A DNA stretch of 64,000 bases from Fasciolopsis buskii (Eukaryota > Platyhelminthes > Trematoda > Plagiorchiida > Fasciolidae). This document shows positions 45,001-58,152 of the stretch, piece after piece (position 1 is the first letter of the stretch; the number at the start of each line of letters is the position of its first letter). Location of the stretch: contig LUCM01008410.1 of assembly GCA_008360955.1 (NCBI GenBank), positions 1 through 64,000 of the forward strand, in the 5' to 3' direction. The position numbers and the translations under genes were made by a program. The notes under the pieces are model-generated. The model did not search any database. It had not been told where the DNA came from and was given only the letters and a program-made list of their open reading frames with translations.

Positions 45001-48000
45001 ACATTTTCATTGGCACTTCATTTAAATTCAAAGCAAGAAAATTTTATTGCAATTCAAGGGAATTTCTTTGCCCGGTCAACAATTAGGTGAATGGGAAAAA
45101 GGTTACATAAGTCCGGTGGGCACAGTTTTATTTTGTAACTTCGTCGGTAAATTTACGGTCGATTCCGTCTCTGGATTTCTGTCGTCCATTTCCATGAGTT
45201 CTAATGAGAAACCCCAAGCCTAGCAGACGCAAAATTGATACATCAGACTGAAAACAATGGAATCACTTCAGTTTACTTCGATCAACATTTAGTGATCGAT
45301 CAGTTCGCTGGCCATTTCGGTCCATCTTTATTAATTGACCTTATCATGTTTTTTCTCATTTGATCAACTGAGTTAACCAGCGCGATATCGCCGCAGTGTT
45401 GTTGACCTTTGATATGACGATCCATTATCCACTAGCCTTACAATTTCAGCATTAGCAAACGTGTGGACGATTACCCTGTAGTGTGTCCAGTATTCATGGC
45501 TCATTTGCCGATAAATCCGGTTGTCTGATATTCAGTAGCAGTGATTTCGGCACTCAAATCTATCGACTTACTTCAAGTACCACTGTCACCCTAAGTGGTT
45601 AGTTAATAATAGGCTTTTACATTCTATCTTTTAGCTCTTCTACTATTGAAACGATAACTAATACGATTTTCTGGAAGCAGGCAGTGGTCCGTAGTAGACT
45701 GCCAACCGAAGAAAGTCATCGGAAGTGGAAGGATTTCAGGCGGCCACCTTCAAGTTAAAACAGTGCGGACTTCTCGGCAATCGCCATTTATCGCATGAAA
45801 GGCTGACCTACTAAATTTTATCTAGTAGACAAGCCTTCAACTCACTGCATAAGTACGGGTTCAGAATCACACAAGTTCAGCTTCTGATAGTAATTCATTT
45901 TAAGGATGTTTATTCACCAGCATTGTGTAAATGACTCGAAAGTTAGGGTGTCTGATTTAGATGCAATCTGAAATTCATTGTATTATTGATTCCTTATATA
46001 CACTTCTTAAGCATTTTTGTTTAAATGCGTAAAGACAGTGATTCCGCCAGAGACACAGCTGGCCATTGATAGTATTTACCTTTTCAGTCTCAGCAGCCTT
46101 CATACAGTGTTTTTCCGTATTATCATTGTTGATAATTGTAAGACATTCGTTGCCGGCAAATTCACAAAGCACCTATGTCGTGTGATATCACGGAACGGAA
46201 GAGGTTGCAGGAGGGTCAAAAATTTATCAATCTGTAAGGGCTACCAACCAAACCAGAGGGGAGGAATTTGCAGGGCATATGAGAAATCATGCTGCCAGCA
46301 GTATTCGAGTTGCTTCGATTATTCAGGTTGCCGATTGCTTTTCCAGCTGTTTGGTCCTGACCAGGAACGAAGGAAGACCATTCCTTATTCAGCCACTTGT
46401 GGACACCTCCTCGAACTACCGCTGTCTACCTCCAGCCCAGTTAATATCTGATTTGAATTTCACCTTGATACACGCGTCGTTCAGGGTTCCCGGTTCGTGC
46501 TGTAAGGAAACTGTCATTAGCCTTCTAATGAAGTTTGTACATTTAGGTGTGCACTAATAATATTATGCAACAGAAGTCATTGTTGGTTCCATTCAGTAGG
46601 TTCGAAAGTTGGTCTTGATCGTTTCTGAGGTTGATGGTTTTCTTAGATTGTTGATAATTGGTGTGGAGTTTACGGCACAAGCAATTTATTAATCGCAGAG
46701 ATAACGCTGTAAATTAACAGATACAAATACATGTAATCGCATTTATTTATATTATTGCTTTGGTTTGATGTTGAATTTTTTAATGACTTCGTGACCTCGT
46801 ATTTTGAGGATTTAGTAACTTGGCTTTTGATCTGACGACATTTTTCCCCGCGAAAGACTACACGGCGAAACTGTGTTAATTTTGTTATTCTGAACAATTA
46901 TTTTGTTCATATTTTCCTATATTTTTCGAAGAGAACATAAGTCCAATTTTTGATTTCCGAAACAGAGAATTTGCCGACGATGCGAGGTTCCCATTCCAAG
47001 AAAATACTATCCGAAATCCTTGGAATTAGGCGAATGGCGTACTCAGCCCTTTGAATTAGAGCGAGTTGATAACAAATCGATTCGTGTTCGGGAGTCGGAA
47101 GCGTTCTGAATTGAAGAAAAATTCTGACATCTGCTTTGATATACCTGTTTAAGGCCAACAACTTTAAAACTACCTCCAGGATTGATGCGCTTTGGTGTGC
47201 AGCGTTAACTAGACCATAAACTGGTGTGCACTTCACTAAGGTATGCCACTAGCGGGCGGAAGACACTCATTCTTGTCCCCTTAGACAGATCAGTTTTGTC
47301 GACGGCCACACGCTGGTTTGCTTCACTAATAGTACTAACTTCTGAACATCTAACCCATCGTGTAAATGTCGTTTTCCCATGAATTTTCACCATTGAAATT
47401 ATCATGCTCAGCTGAACAGAAACTTTGTTCCTCCATGCATACCAGCAACATTACTTACATGAAGCACAATCTTGGGGGCAACGCATCTTCTTTGTGAGAA
47501 TAGGTTTTGACTGGTTAGAGAAAGTACTTCGATGAATCAAAGTTTTGACTGTGGAATTGCACTCTTAATTACTTGAATGAGTGTAAAATATCCAAACTGC
47601 TTGATGTCTCAAGTGAAGCGATATAAATATGGAATCACGTTGAGGAACGATTGCATATTTGGAACACATGTCTGGAATGAAAGGAGTTCAAAGAATAATC
47701 TATGCATTACTTTGATCAGAACCTAGGTCGAATGGATTTAGACGGAAGACCTTGATGGCTGAGGAGAAACATCGAGACCTGATTCGTTTAAATGAGTGAG
47801 AGTTAGATAAATTGCTGTCTAGCTTATCTGTCTGGTGATATAATCCACACATTTAAATTGCAGATTAGTTGTAATTTTATGAACACAGAATTCGTCGAAA
47901 GATTTTGACAGGATATTGCTTTGAGATAATCGGACTGGATGAATTGAGTTTCAATTCTAAGAAGGTTCTCACGATATCTTCTCGATCGCAGGAAACTGGA

Positions 48001-49279
48001 GATCTTTCCCGGGCATAGAGCTCCTAAAGCTTCTAAACAATGAACAGGGGACGAATACTAAAGGCCCACCATGTTAAGGGCAAACTGGTACACCAAGTTA
48101 CTTTGGAATAATGAAGTAAAGGTCGGAAAATTGTGTTCACTTTCGAGTTGGTCATAAATGGGAGAGGTAACCATTCGATTAACTATTCACTAGCAAACAA
48201 GCCGGTAAATTTTCGTAATCTGTTGAAGACAAAATTAGAATGATGATTAAATTTCTTGCGATTTACCGATGTTGACGAAATAGGTATAACTCTTTGGAAG
48301 ATTTTCCATACACAGAAAAGGGTTCGTCTGAAATTACCGTTTTATAACCCGGTGCAAAGTCCAAAGACGGCTTTAAGTGAGCTTCCTCCATTTCCGTAAT
48401 CGTTTCCGGTAAAAGCGTGCACATCACAGCCTTACCTTATGCATCGAAGCGCATTGGTGTCACTGCTGAATGACATTGTTGAAGTTGTCGTGCTCAGAAT
48501 CCTTATCTTTCTGACTGCTTGAATACCTTTTAAAAGCATCGAAATATCCATCAAAGCCCCCTTTGACTGCTAATTCTACAAGTCAGTGCTGCCATGACCT
48601 TGTTCTTTTGGGATTATTTATCTTTATTATGGATTCTTTTCTTCCTTACGCTCATTCAGAAATAATGCTGTTCAAACATTTGAGCGGTTTACCTTGTCGC
48701 AGACCCAAATCTTATTGCACATCAAAGATGTCCAACCCATTCAATCCAGAACAGGTGCAAGTCCTTTTTAGCAAGCAACTCCCAGAAGCCCACCTTCGAC
48801 CAGGACAGAGGTACGGTATTATTTAATACCAATGTTTGTCACCAGTTCATGAAATTTTCTGATCGATCCTTCGTGCCGAATCCTCAAATCTAGGTTTACC
48901 ATTGTGTGATCAGTATACGAGAATCTTGGCTTTAGCCCTATGATGCCTACGAGTTAGATTGGATTGGGGACTCCAAACTTTATCCATAGGACCGTTCAAA
49001 GCAAGAATGAAGTTAGAGGTGAGACAGCGACATATACCAACTGTTCCTGGTCTGTAAAGTCAGATTTAGTCTACAACATATCATAAAACGTGACGGATTA
49101 CTACATTAGTCATAATCATTCAAGATGTTCTCACAAATGGAATGAGCTTATAACAGATCTGTCCATAGCCCTGTTGTAGTTATTATGCACAATCTCACCA
49201 ATTTAGGACTACCGTTTAACCTTTCTTGTTCCGCAGCTTTAAGACAATTTGATCATTACTGTAAGAAATTTCAGTCCCC
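42069..49279. other. No recognisable gene
   Basis: Open frames of 112 codons (44140-44478) and 144 codons (46017-46451), both plus, are the longest. The latter is Cys-rich in its second half but shows no known Cys spacing. The polar stretch at 44580-44760 reads as a Gln-, Ser- and Glu-rich string without recognisable homology. Nothing else was assigned. Confidence 0.45.
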
Positions 49280-50430
49280 TTAAGCACTACCAACCACTAC
49301 GTTTGAGTTTATTGAGTCTTATGTTGTTCTAAGTAGGGGAACCCATTTAGATGGAGTCACCACCAATCACCTTGTGTTATTCCCCTTCACATAAAGCGCA
49401 ATAGTTTAAGCAAGCAATTGTTGCCTGCTTTAGTAAGAATTATGATATACTTTTGGTCATCTTTAAAATTTAGGGCATCCTTGTTCTACAGAAGTCCGTC
49501 TTGTTACATCCTTTACTTCCCTAATGAACTCTTAATAACGCTAATTTTGATATTCCCGCGTCACTTTGCAAAAACCTTTTCTGAAATAGCCCCATCTATT
49601 TACGGAATTCAATAAGGAGACTAAAGGAATTCTCATAACAGTTCACCGGCTGGGCACATCACTATCTTTATTTAGGTAGAAAATAAAAACACGAGCAAGG
49701 CTTTCATCAGCCAATTCCTCAGTGGTAGCAACAAAATGTTTCTTCAGAAGTACATTCTAGTTTGTTCCATAAGAAGAAGGGAATAATAGTGTGTCGCAGA
49801 CATCGACAATAGTAGTTCCTATATCACTCACTCTTTGCTAGTACATTAGTGCAAGTTGCCATTATTCCGGAAAAGAAGCATAGTCGCACAACTTAAGTAA
49901 ATGCTGGCATAGGTACCGGGAATTTATCTCCATTTCTTCAACGGCACCTTCCAGTGGCTCTGTCCGATGTCTTCATTTCGTTTACTGAGACGTCATCAGG
50001 CTAATTTTCTATTTCTGACTGCTGGAGACCCGTCGCTCTCGTTTCTATCCCGAAAGCTGTTAGTTCCAAAGTTTTAATCGAACGTTTTCTCCCCTTAACG
50101 TTCACTTAACTTAGTGTTCCCCGGCCCCAAACTGACAGTGTGTAGTGTATTTCAGCGCTTACGTTCGTTCGTGAATCCTGTTATTCTCTTCCAGCTCGCT
50201 CTGTAATCCAGCAGATCCGCTTCGGGTTCTGTCACCTCATTTAGTCATCAAATCCATTGGTTTTTAAAAGCATAGACAAAATCCGTACGCTATGCGTTCT
50301 CATTACCATTTGCCTGCACTCTTATGTCTCGCAGTCCATCTCACTTCACAAACAGTAAACAGCTGGTCGTCCCAGGCCACTAGTAACATCTGATTGCTTG
50401 AGCACGGGATCACCGTGCATGTCAGGAGAT
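49280..50430 (+). mobile_element. CR1/Jockey-group LINE, decayed copy 2
   Basis: This copy is collinear with copy 1 at 17996-20090 but more decayed. It has TTFEFIESYVVLSRGTHLDG near 49300-49360 (copy 1: LTVFDFTGFCVSLTRCNSIL) and SISDCWRPVALVSIPKAV near 50005-50060 (copy 1: SSSIPDCWKLVTVV). A region near 50270-50385 reads TKSVRYAFSLPFACTLMSRS and LVVPG, against SVRCAFLDYSSAFDSVPRS and LGCPR in copy 1. The motif A aspartates are lost. Nucleotide similarity is plain, for example AATCCGTACGCTATGCG against AATCTGTACGTTGCGCT. Frames are broken by many stops and it ends before motif C. Confidence 0.68.
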
Positions 50431-53400
50431 GAAAAGATGTCGGCGTCGTCGGTTAACAGCCCAGCAACATTTCTGAGTGTTCTTTTCTCATGTTTGTGTT
50501 CAACGTACATCAAATAACTCTCAGCTGGCTCATCCTGTAATTTATTTAACATGTTAAGGATTTTGCCCTCTATTAGATAGTACCTGTTGGTGCAAACTTT
50601 CGTGCCTTTTCGACAAAATTTTCTCTTAATTACGGCTTTTTGATTAGAAGTGATTTATATATTCAGTTATCTCAATCCTCTAGTTTCCTTTCTGCCCCAC
50701 ATCCGGAACCACCTTCAGTCATCAAGAAAATATTTTCTAGGGTCGATTTGTGAAACATATGGCGGTTGTAGTTGATAAAACTGTCACCTGTATATCTCAC
50801 GTGTAATCTCCTAGAGCTATCATTATAAATAGAAAGTTTTATCATTATGCGCAGCGCACAGTACCATCTGCAACATTGTCTATCTATATGCTTTTCTTAC
50901 GGTTCTTTACTGTTCCTCTTTTATTTTACCAGATTTAATGAAGGAAAGTCCTTCAAATCTTTAACCATTGCCTCTTATCTGTTAATCTTACGAAAGCTGG
51001 ATCCACCGAATTGCCTGCGAAGCATTTTCCTGTGTGCGAAAAGGTTCCAAACAAGGCAACTGCAGAATCATTTGGTATTCTGCACGATGGTTTACCAAAG
51101 TTATCCCCATATTTTAAGGCGTCAGACCTTTTATTCCATACCATCACGAATGAACATTTGTACGGTTTCCACTGTCGCACCTTAAGCACACCCTGACTAA
51201 CCGAGACTGTGACTTAGTGCATGGTCTAAGCAACCCTCTATGACCAGTTGCATCAGCCATTTAGAGAGTTGTGCTTCCCGTTATCGGTGAAGGGATCAGC
51301 GTCGCTGAAATACAAACAACTGTGCATGGAAAATTTTACACGCTACATAGTATTGTAATATAATATAATAAAATAGAGTAGGATACCACGGAATAAAATC
51401 ATCGCAATTTGACGTCTGGGTGATCAAATCCTCCAATGATATTTCGGTAAAATCATGCAACTTTTGGAGTGTCTGAATATAAAGCCCTAACTTTTATGAA
51501 ATGCTCATATAAACCCTTGAAAAAGAGGTAGAACTTTGTGCTCAGATTCACTGTTTTGTCATAATAACCCGTGTGGTTTCTTCAGGAACAAACATACGCA
51601 CGCAACTTAATGTCTTTTCAAATATTTCGTGGTTAGGGTGATGTATCAAGCCTTTAAATGGCTTCTCCCCCGGAATATTTCTCGAACTGTTCCAATCAGC
51701 GTGGATTCCAGATGTCTTCTGCTGAAGCAGATCTCGCTCACTTATGGCAATGGATTTGGTTTTGCTAAACGGAACCGACGAGGGCAAACATCCGTGACCT
51801 TGAGGGAAATAGGGAAACCCTGATTCCAAATCAACCATGGACGGCTATTAACTATTGAGCCCTGTGCCCATCGGGGTCCGTGATTGACCGGTTGACATAA
51901 TAACCGAGACGACTAGCGTTTTCTGAAGAAAGTATGAATTAAACAGTTGGACAAGCAACTAAGTGAGTGACGAGAACTCAAGCCACCTACCTAGGGTAAT
52001 TCTGTGCACCTGTTCAACGTCAAGTCCAATGATAAACCATTAACCGAGATATAAGGATTGTAACAATGGGGATAGGGAATAAAAAGCTTGAACCTCTGTG
52101 GCAACATCTGTATGCCGTTTTTTATTATCTCCCCACTATTAGGTTCACTCAATCTTCCCCCTTATTTTTAGTAACGCTTGATCTAATAGTAAACTTACCT
52201 TATGCATACAGCAGTATACCATTCACGATTTTTAGGCAAAAATCACGAGGTTGCTGCCTCTCTTTATCATTATTTTCTACTTGAGTTTCTTATACCTATT
52301 GAAAATCACTTCACAGTTTCAGGAAGCTCTGAGCTTGACTCGGTCGAGTCCATTTAAGAACCCCATAGTGGTTCATCGCTGACGAGTGGCAGTGACTGAC
52401 AAAGCGACAGTGTGCTTCCTTCCGTTCGCAAGCAAAACATACTAATAACCAAAAAACTCACTCTTGGACCCCTTATCATCATTCTTGGTTCTTAAATGAC
52501 CTTCCGTAACGTCGTAGTTCATCTAATTTACTATTGTGTGGATAAGATTCGTCAATCGGTTCGAACCACACTGAAATCAAAATCAAATCATTCTTAAATT
52601 TACCTGACATTTTTAGTAGCGTAGCTTTTTACAAACCTCGAACAAGCGGCTACGTCTTGTTAAAGGTCTAACTGCGTCTACCAATTGCATGCACGCCCCG
52701 AAGCTTACACATTCGGAGGGGAGGAGTGCCGCCGTCAAATATCAGGATCTTCCTGGATCTAGCTTTCATAACGTGAGCAGGTTCCAAATTAGTGACGTCA
52801 TCGGTGTAACGAAATGTCTGTGGTGTTAGGCTGCTTCGCTGTCACCATACGAACTACCGCGCCCAAAATTATCAAGACCTTAAGTGGTTCTCTGCTCCAA
52901 GTGGGTTGCCGCTTCGCACACACCAAATATGAACTGGATCAATCGAATGAATAATCAATTTCGTCCACCTGCGCGCATATCCAGAATGCGCAGCAACCTA
53001 ACATTCATAATTTGAATGGAAATGTTGAATGTGTTCAGCCGCATATTCAGTTTTCATTTCGCACTGGCTTGGTTTCAGCAGAAACATAATTTTTTTCTCG
53101 TCAGACGCAAGTCAGGTAATTATTTCATTCCGGCTTATTCTCCAGATTTGTTGTTTGTGCTTATATCCAACAATCACTCTTCTATTCCAGACATCCATAA
53201 CCGGGACTTTTTAGTTGCATTCCCTTCTTTTACTCATTACTGGTGTCCCCAATATCAGTGATTCGCCGAATTTTTGGGTTACTATCTTCAAATCTTCAGA
53301 CATTGACTTTAGAAGACTCTAGCTACTAGAATGCCGTTCTTGGTGATTTCAGTGTTCACAAATAAGACTGAATAGTACACTATTAGGACACTTCGACTGT

Positions 53401-54806
53401 GCAATGTGAAGTTAGAGCTTTCGTTGCTAAAAATCCCTTATCAACGGGTTGACCTATACTTCAAAATCCGGGAAAACACTATTATATTCTTGCTATACGT
53501 TTGAAAGTTACAGCACGCTACCAGTGGCACCGATCTCTCTAGAACATAGCGACACCAATTTCTGCAAGCAAAAAACAAACTGTTAATAGCAACAAATTGC
53601 TCTTGGCATTTCATAAAGCTGAACCACTAACGTCATCCGACACCGGCAACAGAGCATTATAGTTCCTTGAAAAGGTGGCAGATCGTAATATCTGCATTTT
53701 CGGCTTCATCCCTACTCAAACCTCCTCCGTTTTTCTGGTCTGCTACCCTAGTGATAAGACCAAACGTTTTGCCTGCAGGTTCACTTCTAAGTCAGTTCTG
53801 TCCGTCAATTTGTTGGCACTGATACTGTCACTTCAACTGGTGATGAAGCTTTTGCAATATAAACGCCAAGCCCACAAAACTTTGAGAACGCCCAACGTGA
53901 GCTACAAAACAGTGATATTCCAAATCGTTTAAAAAGAGTGCCTTCTTTCTTTTATCACTTACGATGCTTTTGCAGAGCTAAATCAAATGCGGTAAACTGA
54001 GTTGCTAAATACTGACCAAATATTGACGATCGCTTCTTCCCCGCTCAGCTGCAGAGAATACCAGCTGCGTCACTTTTGCTTCAAAGGTATCAGGCGTCAG
54101 GGCAGTATTTATGCCCGAAATTAGAACTTTTCACAATGAGATTGTTGCATCTCATTTCCTGGGAAATACTAGAAGTACCCCGTTTTTCGAAGAGTAAATG
54201 TTTTTCCTAACTCGAATCTTGGGACGGTCGGATCACAACAATCACCATACAATCGTCCTAATTTGTTCTTTCAGTAGTTTTGAAACCGTAATCTTCGACC
54301 GACTGTTTCTATTTTTTGGGCATGAAAATCTGTTGAGTAACTGCTAGTAGTGTTTCCTACGGCTTCTTTCTACTTGACATCTAGTTTTCATCTGGCTATA
54401 GAGGCCAGTTGCATCCGATAACGACAGATGAACTTACTTGGTCTCGGTGTACATCTCTAAGCCTCCGATCAAGTTTGGGACGGTGAAATGCGTTCGAACT
54501 TGTCATTGTTTGGTTGCCAGCTGGCACTCTCATCATGGATATCATGTTGTGTCGGCAACTGAGCTATCCCCGTCCTTGTCGATAGAAGTTTTCCCCAAAG
54601 TTCCACAGGTTAGACAAGCTACTTTTATTTATTAAAGATCTTACCTCACCCACGAACCTGCTTCCCACTTTGCTAAGCATTCAACTATCCATTGCTTCTT
54701 TTGCTACTATGATACTTGCCAAACCACTACCAACATCGATCATGACAGCGCTGTGATGAGTGCATCGACTGCTTCTGCTCCGGGACGTACTTAATATTGA
54801 CGCGAC
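50431..54806. other. No recognisable gene
   Basis: Open frames at 50847-51185 (112 codons), 53016-53261 and 53675-53932 do not match known families. The last contains FGFIPTQTSS, which resembles FGFVPTQASS on the minus strand at 41916-41945. Its proximity to the LINE endonuclease fragment downstream may mean it is LINE-derived. Confidence 0.4.
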
Positions 54807-55100
54807 TTGTTTTCATTCAATAAGAGCAATGTCAATGACGAATCTGTCTATAGATTGATATCTTCATTGGTCTCTAGTTCTGTCAGCAACTTTGATGCTC
54901 CCTTTCTTACCGGACGCTTTTTCAAACGCCCACCGTTTTTTGGACAGAGCCTAAATCCGCCCGATAATTCAGAGGCTGAGCTTTGCCTATTACTCTCTTT
55001 TCTTGATCAGGCTAAATGGAAGGCCGTTCAGTTGAACAGTAATCGCTTTCTGTCTTCTAATCTGCCGCCACTTAACATTACTGGAAATTGTCTTCACTAA
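54807..55100 (+). pseudogene. Probable LINE endonuclease fragment (CR1/Jockey group)
   Basis: The open frame contains ESVYRLISSLVSSSVSNFDA followed by PFLTGRFF, and then AELCLLLSFLDQAKWKAVQL. This follows the layout of the APE-type endonuclease of CR1/Jockey LINEs: a Y/V-rich strand, (G)DFNAP with the catalytic Asp-Phe-Asn, then a helix ending in LLxFLxxxxWxQxV. Here the motif reads NFDAP, so the order of Asp and Asn is disturbed. The stop at 55098-55100 ends the frame. Later family segments such as STLDLVFTN are not evident. The assignment is tentative. Confidence 0.4.
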
Positions 55101-57840
55101 CTCATTTATGTCGTCGTAATTTTGGTTTTTCCCCTTCTGAACTCACTTCGGTAGTTTTCCTTATCGTGACTTTCTGTCTTTCTTTTGTCAATTAGGAAGC
55201 CATTCACCATAGCAATATTTTATCCCTGGTTGTCTAGTTCCTTTATTTCAACCCTCTTTGATTCGTTTTTCTCTGAATGTCGGCACCAAGGTGCTTCTTT
55301 CTTTATTTTCAACAACCAAACATTTGTTCTTAAAACGGAAACTCACTGGGATGTCCACCTCGAGTACGTTATTTTATATCGTTTCTGACTGTGCAGTTTT
55401 AGTGTTTATCACTCCATGAACTAAATATAAGACCTTCCGTTATTGAAAAATAAGCAGTGCATTATTTTTTATGGTGCGTCTGAGAACATCAAATATGGAG
55501 ACCAAGAATTATTCACTTACTCGACAAAATTCCATGTCCCTATTTTGAACCTTGACCGCCGTAAGTAAATGGGACTTGTTTTCCCCCAATCTTTAACTTA
55601 ATAATACATTTCCCATTCAACTTATTTTTGCTCAGTCTCACTGCTCAAATATATACAAAATTCTCTTCAATCCAGATAATTTTCCTGAGAATGCAAACGT
55701 TTATTTTGACTAACCTTTCATTGTACATTGTTCACCCACTGGACCCAAAAGTAATTCACCGCGGTAAGTCTCCACCGCCAGTTTCTTGCATGCCCTTATC
55801 GGAGTAATTCGTACCACCTCACCTATTAGCTATCTAGTGCTGACTTTAACTTGTTAGTCATTCTTTTCAGCCGCCGTTGCGGTAGAGCGTTCTACCTGTT
55901 GGTCGTTCCACTTGAAAGGCGGTAGACTAGTAGCAGTTCTACAGATTCCAATGATTTTGGTATAAATGCATATCCTTGATACATTTACAACGTCGGATTG
56001 GGAATTCAGCATTCAGCTCCGGTCCCGGGTCTCCTCAGATGATACATTAAATGTAAATTAGGTCGGTAAAAGCATGATTTTACATCCCAGTCGGTTTCAG
56101 CTGAGTGCCCGTAACCCACAACGAGGCGAGCGGCAACTTGCTACATTCCCTTTAACCTTCTAAAAGTAGCAGCCCCACATCGAAAACCAGTTACTCTTAA
56201 ATTTCCAGCCGTGGGCGCACATGGGTAGCTTGAGGCAACGTGAAAGTAGTTTACGACGACCGAGTGAATGAATGGTGGTTAGCGCGAAGAAAGTCCCAAG
56301 GGGAGACACCGGTCCAATTGGCATGTGGGTGGAGCTTCAACGAAGAGTAACCGTTAACCCAAATCACGTTCACCATCGCTGAGTTGCAGCAGATAAGTGA
56401 ATTTAGTAGGTGCAGGCTCCACGTATCCTCAAAAAATTAACCTGCTTATGCACGCGCGTTTTATTAGTCACTGGAAACTGCCATGTCTCTGACCAACGAG
56501 CGACAGCATCCAGGTCCCCGTTCAATTTCCTCTGGTCAGTATTTTCCATGAAGCACTCAATGGACCAAGAACTGGAGTGGACCTGATGTGCTGCAAATTA
56601 TTCCATTCACGACATAATCACTTGTGGAGAATTTTACCCAACTTCAATAACGTCTTTGGGATGTCATTTTAGTCGGAATATGTTCTCAGACGGTGAGCGG
56701 CGTTCTAACAAATCACATACAGTGTCATCTTTCCTCACCATCTGGGCTGCTGGCAGTCCAAGCGAAATGATTACTATCCAGCAAGATTCATTTTCGTGTC
56801 TCAAACGTCCTCTGACACCCATATCTCCGTTACATTCAACGTGACAGCCACTTTAGTTTCCACAAGGGAATCGAAGTCATCTCTCTTCCCAAGTGTTCGA
56901 CAAACATTGGACAACGGTATTAGGTGTCAACCTTTTTTGTTCTCTTCGCTTAACATATGCTTTGAGGATGGTCATCTGGAGACAAGATATTTTTGTCTTA
57001 GCCGGAGCTTCCTTTGCACCACCCAAAACTCCATAAGAGATGTTTCTTCAATCATTTATGACAGCTTTTCTGGAGGTCTGACAAGACTCGGTTTAGCTTT
57101 GTTCTGTCCTTCAGCGACGGATCCCGAAGAAGCTGCGCGCGTTCTCCCTTCAATCCTTGTGATCACCTTATTATGTTCTACACCTGCGCTTCCGAATCCA
57201 GTTCCGCGCTAAGTTCCACGCTATGTGGGCCTGACTCATTTACCGTACACAATCAAAATACTGAATTCAAGTGGAAGGAATTGCCAATACAGTGGTCAGC
57301 AGCGGGGCATAACTCCCTCAGGATATGTCAAAAATGACTTGCGTCGTGATTTACTTTCTCCTGAGGCAAGATATCAGTTGTCTCAAGTCTGTCCGGGATT
57401 AAGAAATATTGGTCCCGCAATGGTGGCAGCTTTTCAGAGCTTAATGGAATGACCGTTTCTCCTGCTGTTTCTGGCTGCGTGTCTGTTGTAACCAGTTCCG
57501 ATATCAATGTTCTTACGTTGGGGGCGTCCTTTGAGATGGGAGAAGACCGACGGTTTCGATCACTCGAGAGCGCCTGGGGCCCGGGTGGCCTTTAGCTTCA
57601 TTTAAATTTATTGTACCTGCGGCAACTATCTGTCCGTAGGTTACAGGGCTGGTGACATAAGGTAGTTCCTTGTTGGAACAAGTATCCTACAGGGACGGTT
57701 CGCAGATTTTGGTGTCGGAAAGATTGCGATAGGCTTAAGATTTCCAGTTTTGAAAGGTTCGACTCCTTCCGATTTAAGGCCGAACAGGCAAGGCGAAACC
57801 AATCATCGCACCCATCAACTAACAACATTTTATCCTAGGA
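55101..57840. other. No recognisable gene
   Basis: GC-richer blocks at about 55860-56420 and 56640-57450 are open over up to 138 codons (56796-57212, plus) and contain protein-like strings such as LRRDLLSPEARYQLSQVCPG, but I recognise no family. They may be old element sequence. Confidence 0.4.
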
Positions 57841-58152
57841 TTAGCAAGCCACTTGCACAGCAGACAACAGTCTTTCCAAAGCATTTCGCACATGGATAAG
57901 TTGTGTACAGCTGGTCAGAAAAATCGTCAACAAATCATCCACATAACTCAGCAGGTATGTCTGCCGTAGTGCAACCGCGAGATTTGCTATAAACATCTTT
58001 TGAGGATAGCTGATTGTTTTTGGACACACTGAACAAGCAATTTTTTCTGCCCTCCAAGTCAAGCCCTGCTTCTTACAAACAGAAAAGACATCCAGAAATC
58101 GTTTGTGAAGTGTTGTACTTGTTAATTTGTTTCGGAAATTATCTATCACCAA
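57841..58152 (-). pseudogene. Reverse-transcriptase-like fragment with YVDD, family unresolved
   Basis: The minus-strand frame of 103 codons contains FIANLAVALRQTYLLSYVDD followed by LLTIFLTSC and VRNALERLL. A YVDD preceded by a hydrophobic strand and followed by an alternating hydrophobic strand and an amphipathic helix is the layout of RT motif C. YVDD is used by PLEs, BEL/Pao and some gypsy elements, while LINEs here use YADD. No convincing motif B (QG or SP) precedes it and no later motif follows, so the family cannot be chosen and a chance match is possible. Confidence 0.33.

Noticed and set aside
46017..46451. 144-codon open frame with many cysteines, considered as a secreted Cys-rich protein
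   Set aside because: No clear signal peptide, no regular Cys spacing, and run lengths near this are borderline for chance.
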